From contig OY760650.2 in assembly GCA_963663845.2 (NCBI GenBank), positions 3,348,001-3,412,000 on the forward strand: 64,000 bases of DNA, written 5' to 3'. The position numbers and the translations under genes were made by a program. Below are positions 41,751 through 49,765 of this stretch, piece by piece (position 1 is the first letter of the stretch; every line of letters starts with the position of its first letter). The notes below the pieces were generated by a model. The model saw only the letters and a list, made by a program, of their open reading frames with translations. It was not told the DNA's origin and ran no database searches. The DNA comes from Versatilivorator sp963663845. Its GTDB lineage: Bacteria > Acidobacteriota > Terriglobia > Versatilivoradales > Versatilivoraceae.

Positions 41751-44591
41751 TCAATCCACGTAGATGAAGGCATTGGAGGACAGCAGGGCCTTGCAGTAGC
41801 TCTGCCAGCCCTGGAGCCGGCTCTCGGCGCCCGGCGCCCGCTCCTGGAATCCCCGGATGTAATCCAGGGCCCGGTCGAGCTCCTCGCCCTGGGGGTGTCG
41901 ACTGAGGGTCCTGAGATGGGCAAGATTCAGCCGCTCCCGGTCACTGGAGTTGGGGTCCTTCAGCAGAAGCTCCGCCAGCCCGCGGGAGCGTGACTCCACG
42001 AATTGGCTGTTGAGCATGAACAGGGCCTGGGGCGCCACGTTGGTCTGGAGACGCTCTCCCGAGGAGGTGGTGGCGTCGCCGAAGTCGAACAGGGCCAGCA
42101 GCGGTGGGAGATTGGCGCGTCGCAAGGGCAGATAGATGGTGCGCAGGCGCTGGGTTTCCGGGTCCATGCTCAGCCGCTCGCTGCTGTTCTCGGGCTGGAA
42201 TCCGGTCCCACTCTGCAAGGTGCCCCCCATCTTCAGGTCGAGGGAGTCGTCCAGGGCCAGCATGCCGTCGCGAATTTCTTCCACCTTCAGCCGCCGCCTG
42301 GGGAAGTGGGACAGCCAGAGGTTCCCGGGATCGGTTCGAGCCGTCAGCTCCGACCGGGAACTCGCCATCCGGTAGGCGCGGGACCGCATGATCAGTCGGT
42401 GGAGGGATTTCACCGACCAGCCGTTCTCCCTGAACTTCCGCGCCAGAAAGTCCAGCAGTCGGGGATGGGTCGGCGCCTCCCCCTTGGCTCCGAAGTTGTC
42501 GGGCGTCCGCACCAGGCCCTGGCCGAAGTGCCAGTGCCAGACCCGGTTGGCCATCACCCGAGCCGTGAGCGGATGCTCCGGCTGGATGAGCCAGCGGGCC
42601 AGTTGCAGGCGGCCGCTGCCCTGGCCGGCATCCATGGGCCGGCAGCGGGTGTCGAACACCCTGGGAGACGCCTTGGGAGCATCCTCGCCCGGATGGGCGG
42701 GATCGCCCCGAACGAAGACCTTCTGCGCGACCACCTCTCCGTCCTCCACGGCGTTGGCCATGTCCGGTTCCGCAGGCGCGTCCTTCTCCAACTGCTCGAT
42801 CTCCTTCTGAAGCCCCACGATGGCTTCCCTGTTTTCCTCGGAGAAGAGTCGGGTGTCGCCGGGCTCGAGGATAAAGGGCGTCTGGTAGCTATCGTCCCTC
42901 GGATTGCCCTTCAGATAGACTTCGTGGAAGAAGCGGTCCCTGCCCGGAATGAACCTGGGTCGGTCCTCCTTGGCTTCATCCGGCCCGGCCTTCTCCACTC
43001 GCTGCCGCCAGGCCTCCAGCTCCCCGTTCCACTCGTGGAGTTGCTGTCGGAATTTGTCCTGATAGTCCCTGGCGACCGACGGACGCTCCTCTTTCCCCGA
43101 CTGGCGCCAGGCCAGCAGGTGGGGGCGGAACCCCTGGCCGGGTTTGAGATAGCCGGCCCAGCGCTCCAGGATCGACTCCTTCAGATCCAGCTTGCGGGAA
43201 AGCTCCGCCGGATCGGCTCCCTGGGCGTAGACCCGATGGGCGGCCAACATGTAGTCGGCCAGCCGCCGGCTTTCGGCCTCCACGAACTGTTCCTTTTCCT
43301 TTTCCACCAGTTTCCCTTGGGCCTGCTTGCGGTCGTCGATTTTCTTCTTGTGATCGAGATGGACCTGGTGCTCTTCGGGGAGGACCAGGGGCTTCATGAA
43401 CATTTCGGAGACGTGGGAGGTCGGGTCCACGAAGCTGCGGGTGCTGGCGAAGACGGAGATCAGGGAGTAGTAGTCCCGGGTCAGGATGGGGTCGAACTTG
43501 TGGTCGTGGCAGCGGGCGCAGGTGATGCTCAACCCCAGGATGCTCTTGGAGACCACGTCGAGCTGCTCGTCGTAGACGTCGTAGACCATCCGGACCTTGT
43601 CCTGCTGGGCGACGGCCTTGGGGCCCAGGGCCAGGAAACCGGTGGCGATGATCCGGCGCCGGTCGGTAGCCAGGTGGCCCGTCCTGGGAAGCAGGTCTCC
43701 GGCGATCTGTTCCAGGATGAATTGGTCGTAGGGAAGGTCCCGGTTGAAGACGTCGATCACGTAGTCCCGGTAACGCCAGGCATGGGGGTACTTGTGGTCC
43801 TCGTCGTTGCCGGTGGAGTCGGCGTAGCGGGCCACGTCCAGCCAGTGCCGGCCCCAGTGCTCCCCGTATCGGGGCGAGTCGAGCAGCCGCCCGATGACCT
43901 TGTCGAAGGCGTCGGGGGAGGTGTCGTTCAGGAAGCGCTCGATCTCCCGGACGGAAGGCGGCAGGCCGGTCAAGTCGAAAGTGGCTCGCCTCAGCAGGGT
44001 CAGCTTGTCCGCCGGAGGCGCCGGTTCCAGGCCCTGCTCCTCCAGCCTGGCCAGAATGAAACGGTCGATGGGCGTCCTTGCCCAGTCCTGGCGGGTTACC
44101 GGCGGCGGCTCGGGATCGGCCACCGGCTCCAAGGACCATAGTCCCGTTGAGCTCGCGGGGACAGCTCCCGCTTCCTCGCCCGTCCCGGCCGACGCTTCGG
44201 GCCAGGGCGCTCCCAGCCCGACCCAGGTTTCCAGGTCGGCGATCTCGGCCGGGTCCAGCTTGCCGGCCGGGGGCATCTTGACCGCGTCCTGGTAGCGGAC
44301 GGCTTTGAGGAGGCGGCTTCGAGAAGGAGATTCGGCCGAGAGCAGAGGGCTCCCCGCCACCCCCTGGCGGAATCCCTCGGCGGTTGAGAGATCCAGTGCG
44401 GCGGTTGCCAGCTCGGAGTTGTGACAGGCCGTGCAGTGCCGGACCAGCAGCGGCCGGATCTTTCTCTCGAAAAGTTCCTCCGCGTCCGACCCCTGGCTCC
44501 AGGCCGGGGCGGAAAGTCCGCACAGGGCCAGAACCGGCAGGAGCAGAAGCGCCGCCACCTGGAAGGGGTGAAACTGTCTCGATCGATGCAT
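41751..44591 (-). CDS. PSCyt1-DUF1549-DUF1553 (PSD1) protein, copy 2
   Basis: About 946 residues. Signal peptide HPFQVAALLLLPVLALCGLSAPAWSQ, then a cytochrome motif in HCTACHN, DUF1549 (TPIDRFILARLEEQGLEPAPPADKLTLLRRATFDLTGLPPS to ITCARCHDHKFDPI), a coiled-coil-like linker rich in Lys/Glu (HLDHKKKIDDRKQAQGKLVEKEKEQFVEAESRRLADYM), and DUF1553 (RLQLARWLIQPEHPLTARVMANRVWHWHFGQG ...). The LamG and discoidin inserts of copy 1 are missing and replaced by the charged linker. The open frame extends upstream to 44870, but that part lies in an interspersed repeat, so I start at 44591. Confidence 0.88.
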   Translation of the reverse strand: MHRSRQFHPFQVAALLLLPVLALCGLSAPAWSQGSDAEELFERKIRPLLVRHCTACHNSELATAALDLSTAEGFRQGVAGSPLLSAESPSRSRLLKAVRYQDAVKMPPAGKLDPAEIADLETWVGLGAPWPEASAGTGEEAGAVPASSTGLWSLEPVADPEPPPVTRQDWARTPIDRFILARLEEQGLEPAPPADKLTLLRRATFDLTGLPPSVREIERFLNDTSPDAFDKVIGRLLDSPRYGEHWGRHWLDVARYADSTGNDEDHKYPHAWRYRDYVIDVFNRDLPYDQFILEQIAGDLLPRTGHLATDRRRIIATGFLALGPKAVAQQDKVRMVYDVYDEQLDVVSKSILGLSITCARCHDHKFDPILTRDYYSLISVFASTRSFVDPTSHVSEMFMKPLVLPEEHQVHLDHKKKIDDRKQAQGKLVEKEKEQFVEAESRRLADYMLAAHRVYAQGADPAELSRKLDLKESILERWAGYLKPGQGFRPHLLAWRQSGKEERPSVARDYQDKFRQQLHEWNGELEAWRQRVEKAGPDEAKEDRPRFIPGRDRFFHEVYLKGNPRDDSYQTPFILEPGDTRLFSEENREAIVGLQKEIEQLEKDAPAEPDMANAVEDGEVVAQKVFVRGDPAHPGEDAPKASPRVFDTRCRPMDAGQGSGRLQLARWLIQPEHPLTARVMANRVWHWHFGQGLVRTPDNFGAKGEAPTHPRLLDFLARKFRENGWSVKSLHRLIMRSRAYRMASSRSELTARTDPGNLWLSHFPRRRLKVEEIRDGMLALDDSLDLKMGGTLQSGTGFQPENSSERLSMDPETQRLRTIYLPLRRANLPPLLALFDFGDATTSSGERLQTNVAPQALFMLNSQFVESRSRGLAELLLKDPNSSDRERLNLAHLRTLSRHPQGEELDRALDYIRGFQERAPGAESRLQGWQSYCKALLSSNAFIYVD

Positions 44592-44699
44592 GCGGACTGT
44601 CGGCTTCGGAAGAGCGATTCTTTCGGATGCTTTCCGAAGTATACCGCGATGCGGGCCATGAAGAAAGAGATCGGGGCATTCCGGCCAGGACCATCTCGC

Positions 44700-44812
44700 G
44701 CAAACCCCCACCTCGCAGGGGCAACCCTTGTGGTTGCCCTGATGTTCCCGCTGGCCTCGCATTGGGCGCCCACAAGGGGCGCCCCTACAATCCCACATGG
44801 GATACGGCGGTG
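44700..44812. repeat. 'ggcgcccctac' intergenic repeat
   Basis: The gap of about 300 bases upstream of PSD1 copy 2 contains a run with GGGCGCCC, ACAAGGGGCGCCCCTAC and TTGTGGTTGCCC, a pattern found as an interspersed repeat in many genomes. It inflates open frames on both strands (44700-44870) that I do not regard as coding. Confidence 0.5.
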
Positions 44813-44849
44813 ATTTGGGTAGCGTGGGATGGCCCGGCATTCCGGCAGT

Positions 44850-44864
44850 TGTTGTATGCTTCCG
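44850..44864 (+). promoter_or_regulatory. Possible -10 region, shared 15-mer
   Basis: TGTTGTATGCTTCCG with TATGCT at 44855-44860, identical to 20036-20050. The predicted transcript would start near 44867 and include the GGAGG ribosome-binding site before ATG 44893. Confidence 0.35.
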
Positions 44865-44892
44865 ATTCACAATTGAGGACCGGAGGCGGCCA

Positions 44893-46371
44893 ATGACCTA
44901 CAAGCCGTTCCAACTGGGAAGCCGCAAGCACGTCTTTGTGGATTGGAGCCTGATCGAGCCGGGTTACGGCCTGTCGTTCGGCGGGCAGCGGCCCGAGAGC
45001 TGGGAGATGCCCTACGGGGTCCGCCTGAGGGCCCATCCGCCTCGCCTGGACCGGGTTCCCCTGGTGACGGCCGACAAGCCCTGGGAAGCCGGAAACGCCC
45101 GTGCCGGCCTGGGAGTCTACAGCACGCTGCTGGAGGACGAGGGGCGCTGGAGGCTTTACTACGACAGCGGGGACCTGAGCGGCGAGCTGGAGGTGGACCA
45201 GGACGTGGGAACCCAGCGGGTGATGGCCTATGCCGAGTCCAGCGACGGAATCCATTGGGTCAAGCCGGAGCTGGGGGTGGTGACCTACCGGGGGTCGCGC
45301 CGCAACAACCTGGTCTTCGGGCTGGATGCCTCGCCGGGCCGGGACGCCCATGGGGCAACCTTCTTCAAGGACCCATCGGCCCCTCCGTCCGAGCGTTACA
45401 AGATGGTCCACCTGGGTTCGCACCGGGGGAGCTTCTGCGTCTACGGAGCGCTCTCCTCCGACGGGCTGCGCTGGAGAATGATCCAGGAGCCGTTGATCCG
45501 GAACTACCTCAGCGACACCCAGAGCGTGGTCGCCTTCGATACGGAAAGGGGAGTCTACGTCGGCTACTTCAGGGGCTGGACAGCCCACGAGCATGGAACC
45601 TCCCACGCCCGCCGCATCATCAGCTACGCGGAGACGGACCGCTTCGAACACTGGCCGACTCCCCGGCCGCTGGTCGGTATCGGCATGAACGACGGTCCCG
45701 ACACCGACATCTACACCAACTCCTATGCCCGCTGGCCCGGAGCCGACGCCCACCTGATGTTTCCGGCCTTCTACCGCCACTCGGGCGATTTCTCCGAAGT
45801 GCACCTGATGACCAGCCGGGACGGCCTCGACTGGCAAAGACCCCTGCGGCAGCCGATCATTGCGGCGGGCGAGCCCGGTTCCGAAGCCGAGGGAGGCGCC
45901 TATGCCGGCTGCGGCCTGGCCGGCCTGACCCCGGGGGAGTGGTCGCTGCCCTACTCGCCCCGGCGCAGCTCCCACAACCAGCTCTTCTTCGACAACTCCC
46001 GTCCCGAGACCGGCGTGCTGACGGCGAACTGGCGCCGGGACGGCTTTGTCTCGCTGGAGGCAGAGACGCTGGGCGGATGCTCCACCCTGATTCTGGCCCT
46101 CGGCGGGTCTCGCCTGGCGCTCAACGCCTGGACCCGGTTCGGAGGTGAGATACGGGTGGAATTGGCCGACGCCTCCCGCGACAACCGCAGGACCCATGCT
46201 CCGGCCCTTCCCGGCCGCTCTTTCGAAGACTGCGATCCCATCTCCGGCGACCACCTCGACCACACCGTCACCTGGAGGGGAGAGTCGGATCTGTCCGCCT
46301 GGAGGGGACGGCCGGTCCGGTTGCGCTTTCGCATGCGCCGGGCCAGGCTCTATTCCCTACGCTCCGTCTGA
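44893..46371 (+). CDS. Five-bladed-propeller glycosidase-like protein (GH32/43-fold), copy 2
   Basis: About 492 residues, paralogous to 23394-24827. It opens LGSRKHVFVDWSLIEPG, then shares propeller motifs: YAESSDGIHWVKPELGVVTYRGSRRNNLVF (compare SSDGIFWERPNLGLVEYEGSRDNNLVL in copy 1), LSSDGLRWRMI, MTSRDGLDWQRPLRQPII. The C-terminal sandwich ends RPVRLRFRMRRARLYSLRSV, as in copy 1. GGAGG seven bases before ATG 44893 fixes the start. Glycosidase activity is inferred from fold only. It is divergent from PSD1 copy 2. Confidence 0.75.
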   Translation: MTYKPFQLGSRKHVFVDWSLIEPGYGLSFGGQRPESWEMPYGVRLRAHPPRLDRVPLVTADKPWEAGNARAGLGVYSTLLEDEGRWRLYYDSGDLSGELEVDQDVGTQRVMAYAESSDGIHWVKPELGVVTYRGSRRNNLVFGLDASPGRDAHGATFFKDPSAPPSERYKMVHLGSHRGSFCVYGALSSDGLRWRMIQEPLIRNYLSDTQSVVAFDTERGVYVGYFRGWTAHEHGTSHARRIISYAETDRFEHWPTPRPLVGIGMNDGPDTDIYTNSYARWPGADAHLMFPAFYRHSGDFSEVHLMTSRDGLDWQRPLRQPIIAAGEPGSEAEGGAYAGCGLAGLTPGEWSLPYSPRRSSHNQLFFDNSRPETGVLTANWRRDGFVSLEAETLGGCSTLILALGGSRLALNAWTRFGGEIRVELADASRDNRRTHAPALPGRSFEDCDPISGDHLDHTVTWRGESDLSAWRGRPVRLRFRMRRARLYSLRSV

Positions 46372-46841
46372 CAGGGACCATGAAGTGGCGGGGCGCCAGT
46401 TCGTGGTGATCGCGGCCGGAGGAGGCAAGAGCGGAGCCCCCTCGGGCGGAAGCTACGTTGCTTGCCTGAAACAAACGCTTGCGCCTGGTGGATGGAAACC
46501 GGCTCATAGTCAGGCACGGGAAGATTTTTGATTCACATCGATGCACAGGATGCACAGGATTTTTTCTGGAGCCGGCTGGCTTGTAGTCCTGAGCCTCCGT
46601 GTTGCTTCGGGTATGGCATTTGAATTCGAGCGTGGGTTTGCCGAAATGGATGAGCAGTCCCACCTCAAATCCACATGCGATCATCGCCGGAGTCAGCCTC
46701 TGGTGCAGGAAGCTCTCATCCTGTTAATCCTGTGCATCCTGTGCATCGATGTTCAATCATCTTATTCCCGACAGGCCATGAACGTCCGTTGTTTCACCTT
46801 CGAATGATCTGCCGCTCCTGGGGGCTGAGGCTTGACGAAGA
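46372..46841. other. Gene-free region with a perfect 27-base inverted repeat
   Basis: ACATCGATGCACAGGATGCA... at 46535-46561 is matched exactly by its reverse complement at 46726-46752 (...TGCATCCTGTGCATCGATGT). The arms flank about 165 bases. The open frame between 46541 and 46807 reads out of the repeat and is not convincing. The 'gcatcctgtgcatc' unit is itself a tandem repeat. Confidence 0.7.
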
Positions 46842-47129
46842 TCAGCCAGGTTGTATCCGGTTCCGCGGGGCCGCAACCCGGCCGGACATTTTCTCACCGC
46901 ACCGGGGCGGACGCTCTATCCCCGCCGGCCAGGGAAGTCCCTCCGGCCAGTGGTCGGAAAACCACCGCAGGGCCCGTTCGTAGCTGCCTACGGTGAAGTC
47001 TCGTCCCGCCCGGATTCTGGCAATTCGGCCCCCGTGGTTGAAGACCAGACTCGAGACGCGCGACTGGCTGAGCTTCACTCTCCGGCAATAGCACTCGAAC
47101 AGGGTGAGGAGAACTTCTCGGTGAGTCAT
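46842..47129 (-). CDS. Small helix-turn-helix-like protein, divergent from an S24 repressor
   Basis: 95 residues. MTHREVLLTLFECYCRRVKLSQSRVSSLVFNHGGRIARIRAGRDFTVGSYERALRWFSDHWPEG looks like a compact helical DNA-binding domain (LSQSRVSSLVF as a recognition-helix-like element), followed by a short Pro/Arg-rich tail. I recall similar proteins near phage repressors in other bacteria but cannot name the family. The start is marked by a -10-like TATAGT six bases before the ATG and no Shine-Dalgarno, so translation is probably leaderless. It shares a divergent promoter-operator with the S24 gene. Confidence 0.65.
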   Translation of the reverse strand: MTHREVLLTLFECYCRRVKLSQSRVSSLVFNHGGRIARIRAGRDFTVGSYERALRWFSDHWPEGLPWPAGIERPPRCGEKMSGRVAAPRNRIQPG

Positions 47130-47135
47130 GCCGCT

Positions 47136-47163
47136 ACTATACGGTTAACAAACCGTTATTCAA
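47136..47163 (-). promoter_or_regulatory. Promoter of the small divergent gene, with operator in the spacer
   Basis: On the minus strand: -35 TTGAAT (47158-47163), 16-base spacer, -10 TATAGT (47136-47141), then six bases to the ATG at 47129. The spacer is filled by the palindrome at 47141-47156, so a bound repressor would block polymerase. Confidence 0.6.
47141..47156. promoter_or_regulatory. Palindromic operator ACGGTT-AACA-AACCGT
   Basis: A perfect 6+6 inverted repeat with a 4-base centre, lying inside the minus-strand promoter and upstream of the S24 repressor gene's promoter. Its size and position suit a dimeric repressor such as the product of the adjacent S24 gene. Confidence 0.6.
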
Positions 47164-47190
47164 GCACTTTTCATTTCGAGGCCTGGTTTG

Positions 47191-47199
47191 TGGTATTAT
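47191..47199 (+). promoter_or_regulatory. Extended -10 of the S24 repressor gene
   Basis: TGGTATTAT is a TGn-extended -10 (TATTAT at 47194-47199), six bases before ATG 47206, implying a leaderless transcript. A consensus -35 is not obvious, as is common with extended -10 promoters. Confidence 0.5.
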
Positions 47200-47205
47200 T
47201 ACCTC

Positions 47206-47925
47206 ATGAGTTTCAGGCAACATCTCCTCGACCTGATCGACCGTTGCGGCGTCTCCGACCGGCACCTCTCCATCCTGGCTACCGGCAGTTCCGATACCGT
47301 CCGCAACATCCGACGCGGCTCCTCCCCGCGCCTGGATTCCCTGGAAGCCATCTGCCGCGTCCTCGGCCTTCGGCTTCAAACGGCCGCTCTGGATGACCCC
47401 GCGGAGTCACCCGAGGGGGCGCCCGCCGTCGAGAAGCGTCCCGATTGGGCCCGGCGGCTTCGTGAAGACATCCGCCGAGACTTTTCCCTTATTCTCGGCC
47501 AGGCCAAGGAATCGGACATTCCGGCCGGCGACCACCACGTAACGATCAAGCAGTTGGCAGCCGCTGCGGGCAGCAAGGAAGAGTCCAAGGAGACCGTGGC
47601 AGGCTATATCACCTTCACTCGAAGCTGGCTGGATCGCCACGGGCTCTACCCCCACCAGTGCACCATCGTCGGCGTCAAGGGAGAGTCGATGGCGCCCACC
47701 CTTCCGGACGGCTCCGCCATTCTGGTCGACCGCAACCGCGCCCAGCTCAAGGAGGGCCGAATCTTTGTTCTCCAGACCGATGAAGGCATGATGGTCAAGC
47801 GTCTGGACAGGGAAGCCGGCGGCAGTTGGCGGTTGATCAGCGACAACCCCGATTGGACTCCAATCCCCTGGCCTGTCGGCGCCACCGTCTTCGGCGAGGT
47901 CAGGTGGGTAGGCAAGCAGGTGTGA
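47206..47925 (+). CDS. S24/LexA-like transcriptional repressor (HTH + S24 peptidase)
   Basis: About 239 residues. The N-terminal helix-turn-helix (FRQHLLDLIDRCGVSDRHLSILATGSSDTVRNIRRGSSPRLDSLEAICRVLGLRL) resembles XRE/C1-type repressors. The C-terminal S24 domain shows VGVKGESMAPTLPDGSAILVDR with the nucleophilic Ser (about S160) and VKRLDRE with the catalytic Lys (about K196). Proteins of this class repress phage or stress genes and can self-cleave when RecA filaments form; an Ala-Gly-like cleavage site is not obvious here. It probably binds the palindrome at 47141-47156. ATG 47206 follows an extended -10 by six bases and has no ribosome site. Phage origin is plausible but no other phage genes are near. 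Confidence 0.85.
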   Translation: MSFRQHLLDLIDRCGVSDRHLSILATGSSDTVRNIRRGSSPRLDSLEAICRVLGLRLQTAALDDPAESPEGAPAVEKRPDWARRLREDIRRDFSLILGQAKESDIPAGDHHVTIKQLAAAAGSKEESKETVAGYITFTRSWLDRHGLYPHQCTIVGVKGESMAPTLPDGSAILVDRNRAQLKEGRIFVLQTDEGMMVKRLDREAGGSWRLISDNPDWTPIPWPVGATVFGEVRWVGKQV

Positions 47926-47984
47926 GGGGCAGGGAAGAGTAGAGACAGCGGAAAGCGTCCGTGCCGCGCGGCCGGGCGTCGCGC

Positions 47985-48360
47985 CCTCATGCGTTCCCCG
48001 CCGGAGCTTCCCCCCCCCCGCCAACGCATTCGCACCTGGCTGCAATCCGGAAACCCCTTCACATCTGCTGCGACGACGTCAGGGAATGAAGCCCACCCGG
48101 GAGCGCGGGCGTCCCGCCCGCACAACATCGGCACAGCCTCACCCATCTCTTCGACCCGGCTCGACCGGCAACGGCGCCAGGATTCCGCTTCGGCCGAGCC
48201 CAGGCCGTTCCTGCCGGCAGGGTGGCCGGGTACCGCATCACGGGGAAACGGAGCGGCCACCCAACGCAGAGGATGCGGGCGGGACGCCCGCGCTCCCGGA
48301 GGGGCGCCTCTCCGGTGGGTCTTCGTGGATTCCTCCTTTTTCTGTTATTTCAGCACCTGA
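47985..48360 (+). repeat. Interspersed repeat region, no gene
   Basis: This gap between the repressor and thiolase genes holds a third copy of the composite repeat (48065-48300 matches 21904-22140 in the same orientation), then the T-rich module to about 48355. A run of ten C residues near 48008-48017 is notable. The gap from 48360 to 48498 shows no clear promoter. Confidence 0.6.
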
Positions 48361-48498
48361 TTCGTATCAACCGGTCGTCCCGTCCGCGCTCCCGGGGGAT
48401 TCTCACTCCAGGCCGGCGGCTGGGGACGCGCAGTTTGTGGTAACATGCCGGGAACCGGCCGCCAGGGCGGCCCATCTTTAAAATCGGGGCGGGGAACG

Positions 48499-49761
48499 AT
48501 GAGAAAGAAGAGAAAACTGAGCCGTGGGGTGGCCCTGGTTGGCGCCGGGATGTCCCAGTTCGGCATGTTCAGGGACCGGGACTCCAAGGACCTTTTCCTG
48601 GAGGCCTTCCGGGCCATGATCGCATCGGTGGACAAGGGGCTGGACCCCGCCGATATCGACGCGTTCTACCTCGGCAACTACAGCAACGACTTTTTCGTGC
48701 GCCAGTCCCACTGGGGCGCCATTCTCTCCGACGCGCTGGGTCTGGTTCCGCGGCCGGCGACCCGGACCGAGGGAGCCTGCGCTTCCAGCGCCCTGGCCTT
48801 TCGGGAAGGCGTGTTCGCCATCGCCTCGGGCTTCTACGACGCGGTCCTGGTCGGGGGCGTGGAGGACATGTCCAAGGGCGCCACCGAAGTGGTGGCCGAA
48901 GGCTTGGGCATGGCCGCCATTCCCTACGAGCGGGAGGTCGGGTTCACCTTTCCCGGAGTCTTCGGCACCATTGCCACCGCCTATTTCGACAAGTTCGGGG
49001 CCTCCCGGGAGCATCTCATGAACGTCACCATCAAGAGTCATGACAACGCGGCCCGGAACCCCAAGGCACAGCTCAGCGCCACCATGGAAGAGGTCATGGC
49101 CGCCAAGAAAAAAAGGGCCGAGAGCAAAGGGCGCACGGTTCCGGATTGGCCGGACCCCAAGGCTTTTCTGCGAGACCCCAAGGCCAATCCGGCGGTGGCC
49201 TGGCCGATTCACCTGTTCGACTGCTGCCCCATCAGCGACGGAGCCTGCTGTCTCCTGCTGGTGGGCGAAGAGTTGGCCCGGAACTTTACCGATGATCCGC
49301 TCTACGTTGCCGGCATCGGGCAGGCCAGCGGGCGGGGTCTGCACGCCTCCGAGGATCTGACCACCTTCGAAGCCACCCGCTATGCGGCCCGGGAAGCCTT
49401 TGACATGGCCGGCATCGCCGCGGACGACGTCCAGTTCGCCGAGGTGCACGACTGTTTTTCCATCGCCGAACTGCTGCATATCGAGGATCTGGGTTTCTTT
49501 CCGGCCGGTCAGGGGTACAAGGCTGTCGAGGAGGGTCAGACCCGCTTGGACGGGTCCAGGCCCATCAACACCTCGGGCGGGCTCAAGTGCAAGGGCCATC
49601 CCGTCGGGGCCACCGGGGCTGCCCAGATATTCGAAGTATGGACCCAGCTCCGGGGACAGGCCGGGGAGAGACAGGTGCCCGGCCATCCGCGCCTGGGCGC
49701 GGCCCAGAACCTGGGCGGGACCGGAGGCACGTCGACCGTCACCGTACTCGAAAGGAGATAG
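48499..49761 (+). CDS. Thiolase-family acyl-CoA acyltransferase (SCP-x-like)
   Basis: About 420 residues of a thiolase-like protein: VALVGAGMSQFGMFRDRDSKDLFLEAF, the active Cys in TEGACASSALAFREG (about C93), AVLVGGVEDMSKG, HDCFSIAELLHIEDLGFFPAGQG, and the terminal GGLKCKGHPVGATGAAQIFEVWTQLRG with the GHPxGATG glycine loop. It belongs to the SCP2/lipid-transfer-associated thiolase group, which work with a DUF35 OB-fold partner; that gene follows here five bases later. Likely role: thiolytic cleavage or formation of a beta-ketoacyl-CoA, in degradation of branched or sterol-like substrates (inferred). GGGGCGGGGAA stands before ATG 48499. Confidence 0.9.
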   Translation: MRKKRKLSRGVALVGAGMSQFGMFRDRDSKDLFLEAFRAMIASVDKGLDPADIDAFYLGNYSNDFFVRQSHWGAILSDALGLVPRPATRTEGACASSALAFREGVFAIASGFYDAVLVGGVEDMSKGATEVVAEGLGMAAIPYEREVGFTFPGVFGTIATAYFDKFGASREHLMNVTIKSHDNAARNPKAQLSATMEEVMAAKKKRAESKGRTVPDWPDPKAFLRDPKANPAVAWPIHLFDCCPISDGACCLLLVGEELARNFTDDPLYVAGIGQASGRGLHASEDLTTFEATRYAAREAFDMAGIAADDVQFAEVHDCFSIAELLHIEDLGFFPAGQGYKAVEEGQTRLDGSRPINTSGGLKCKGHPVGATGAAQIFEVWTQLRGQAGERQVPGHPRLGAAQNLGGTGGTSTVTVLERR

Positions 49762-49765
49762 TCCC

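Noticed and set aside
44592..44870. Upstream extension of PSD1 copy 2
   Set aside because: It runs through an interspersed repeat and precedes a clear signal peptide starting at 44591.
46541..46807. An 88-codon open frame between inverted repeats
   Set aside because: It begins and ends inside the repeat arms, has no ribosome site and no protein-like conservation pattern that I recognise.
47206..47925. Part of a prophage
   Set aside because: Only the S24 repressor and its divergent neighbour look phage-like; no integrase, terminase or structural gene is near.
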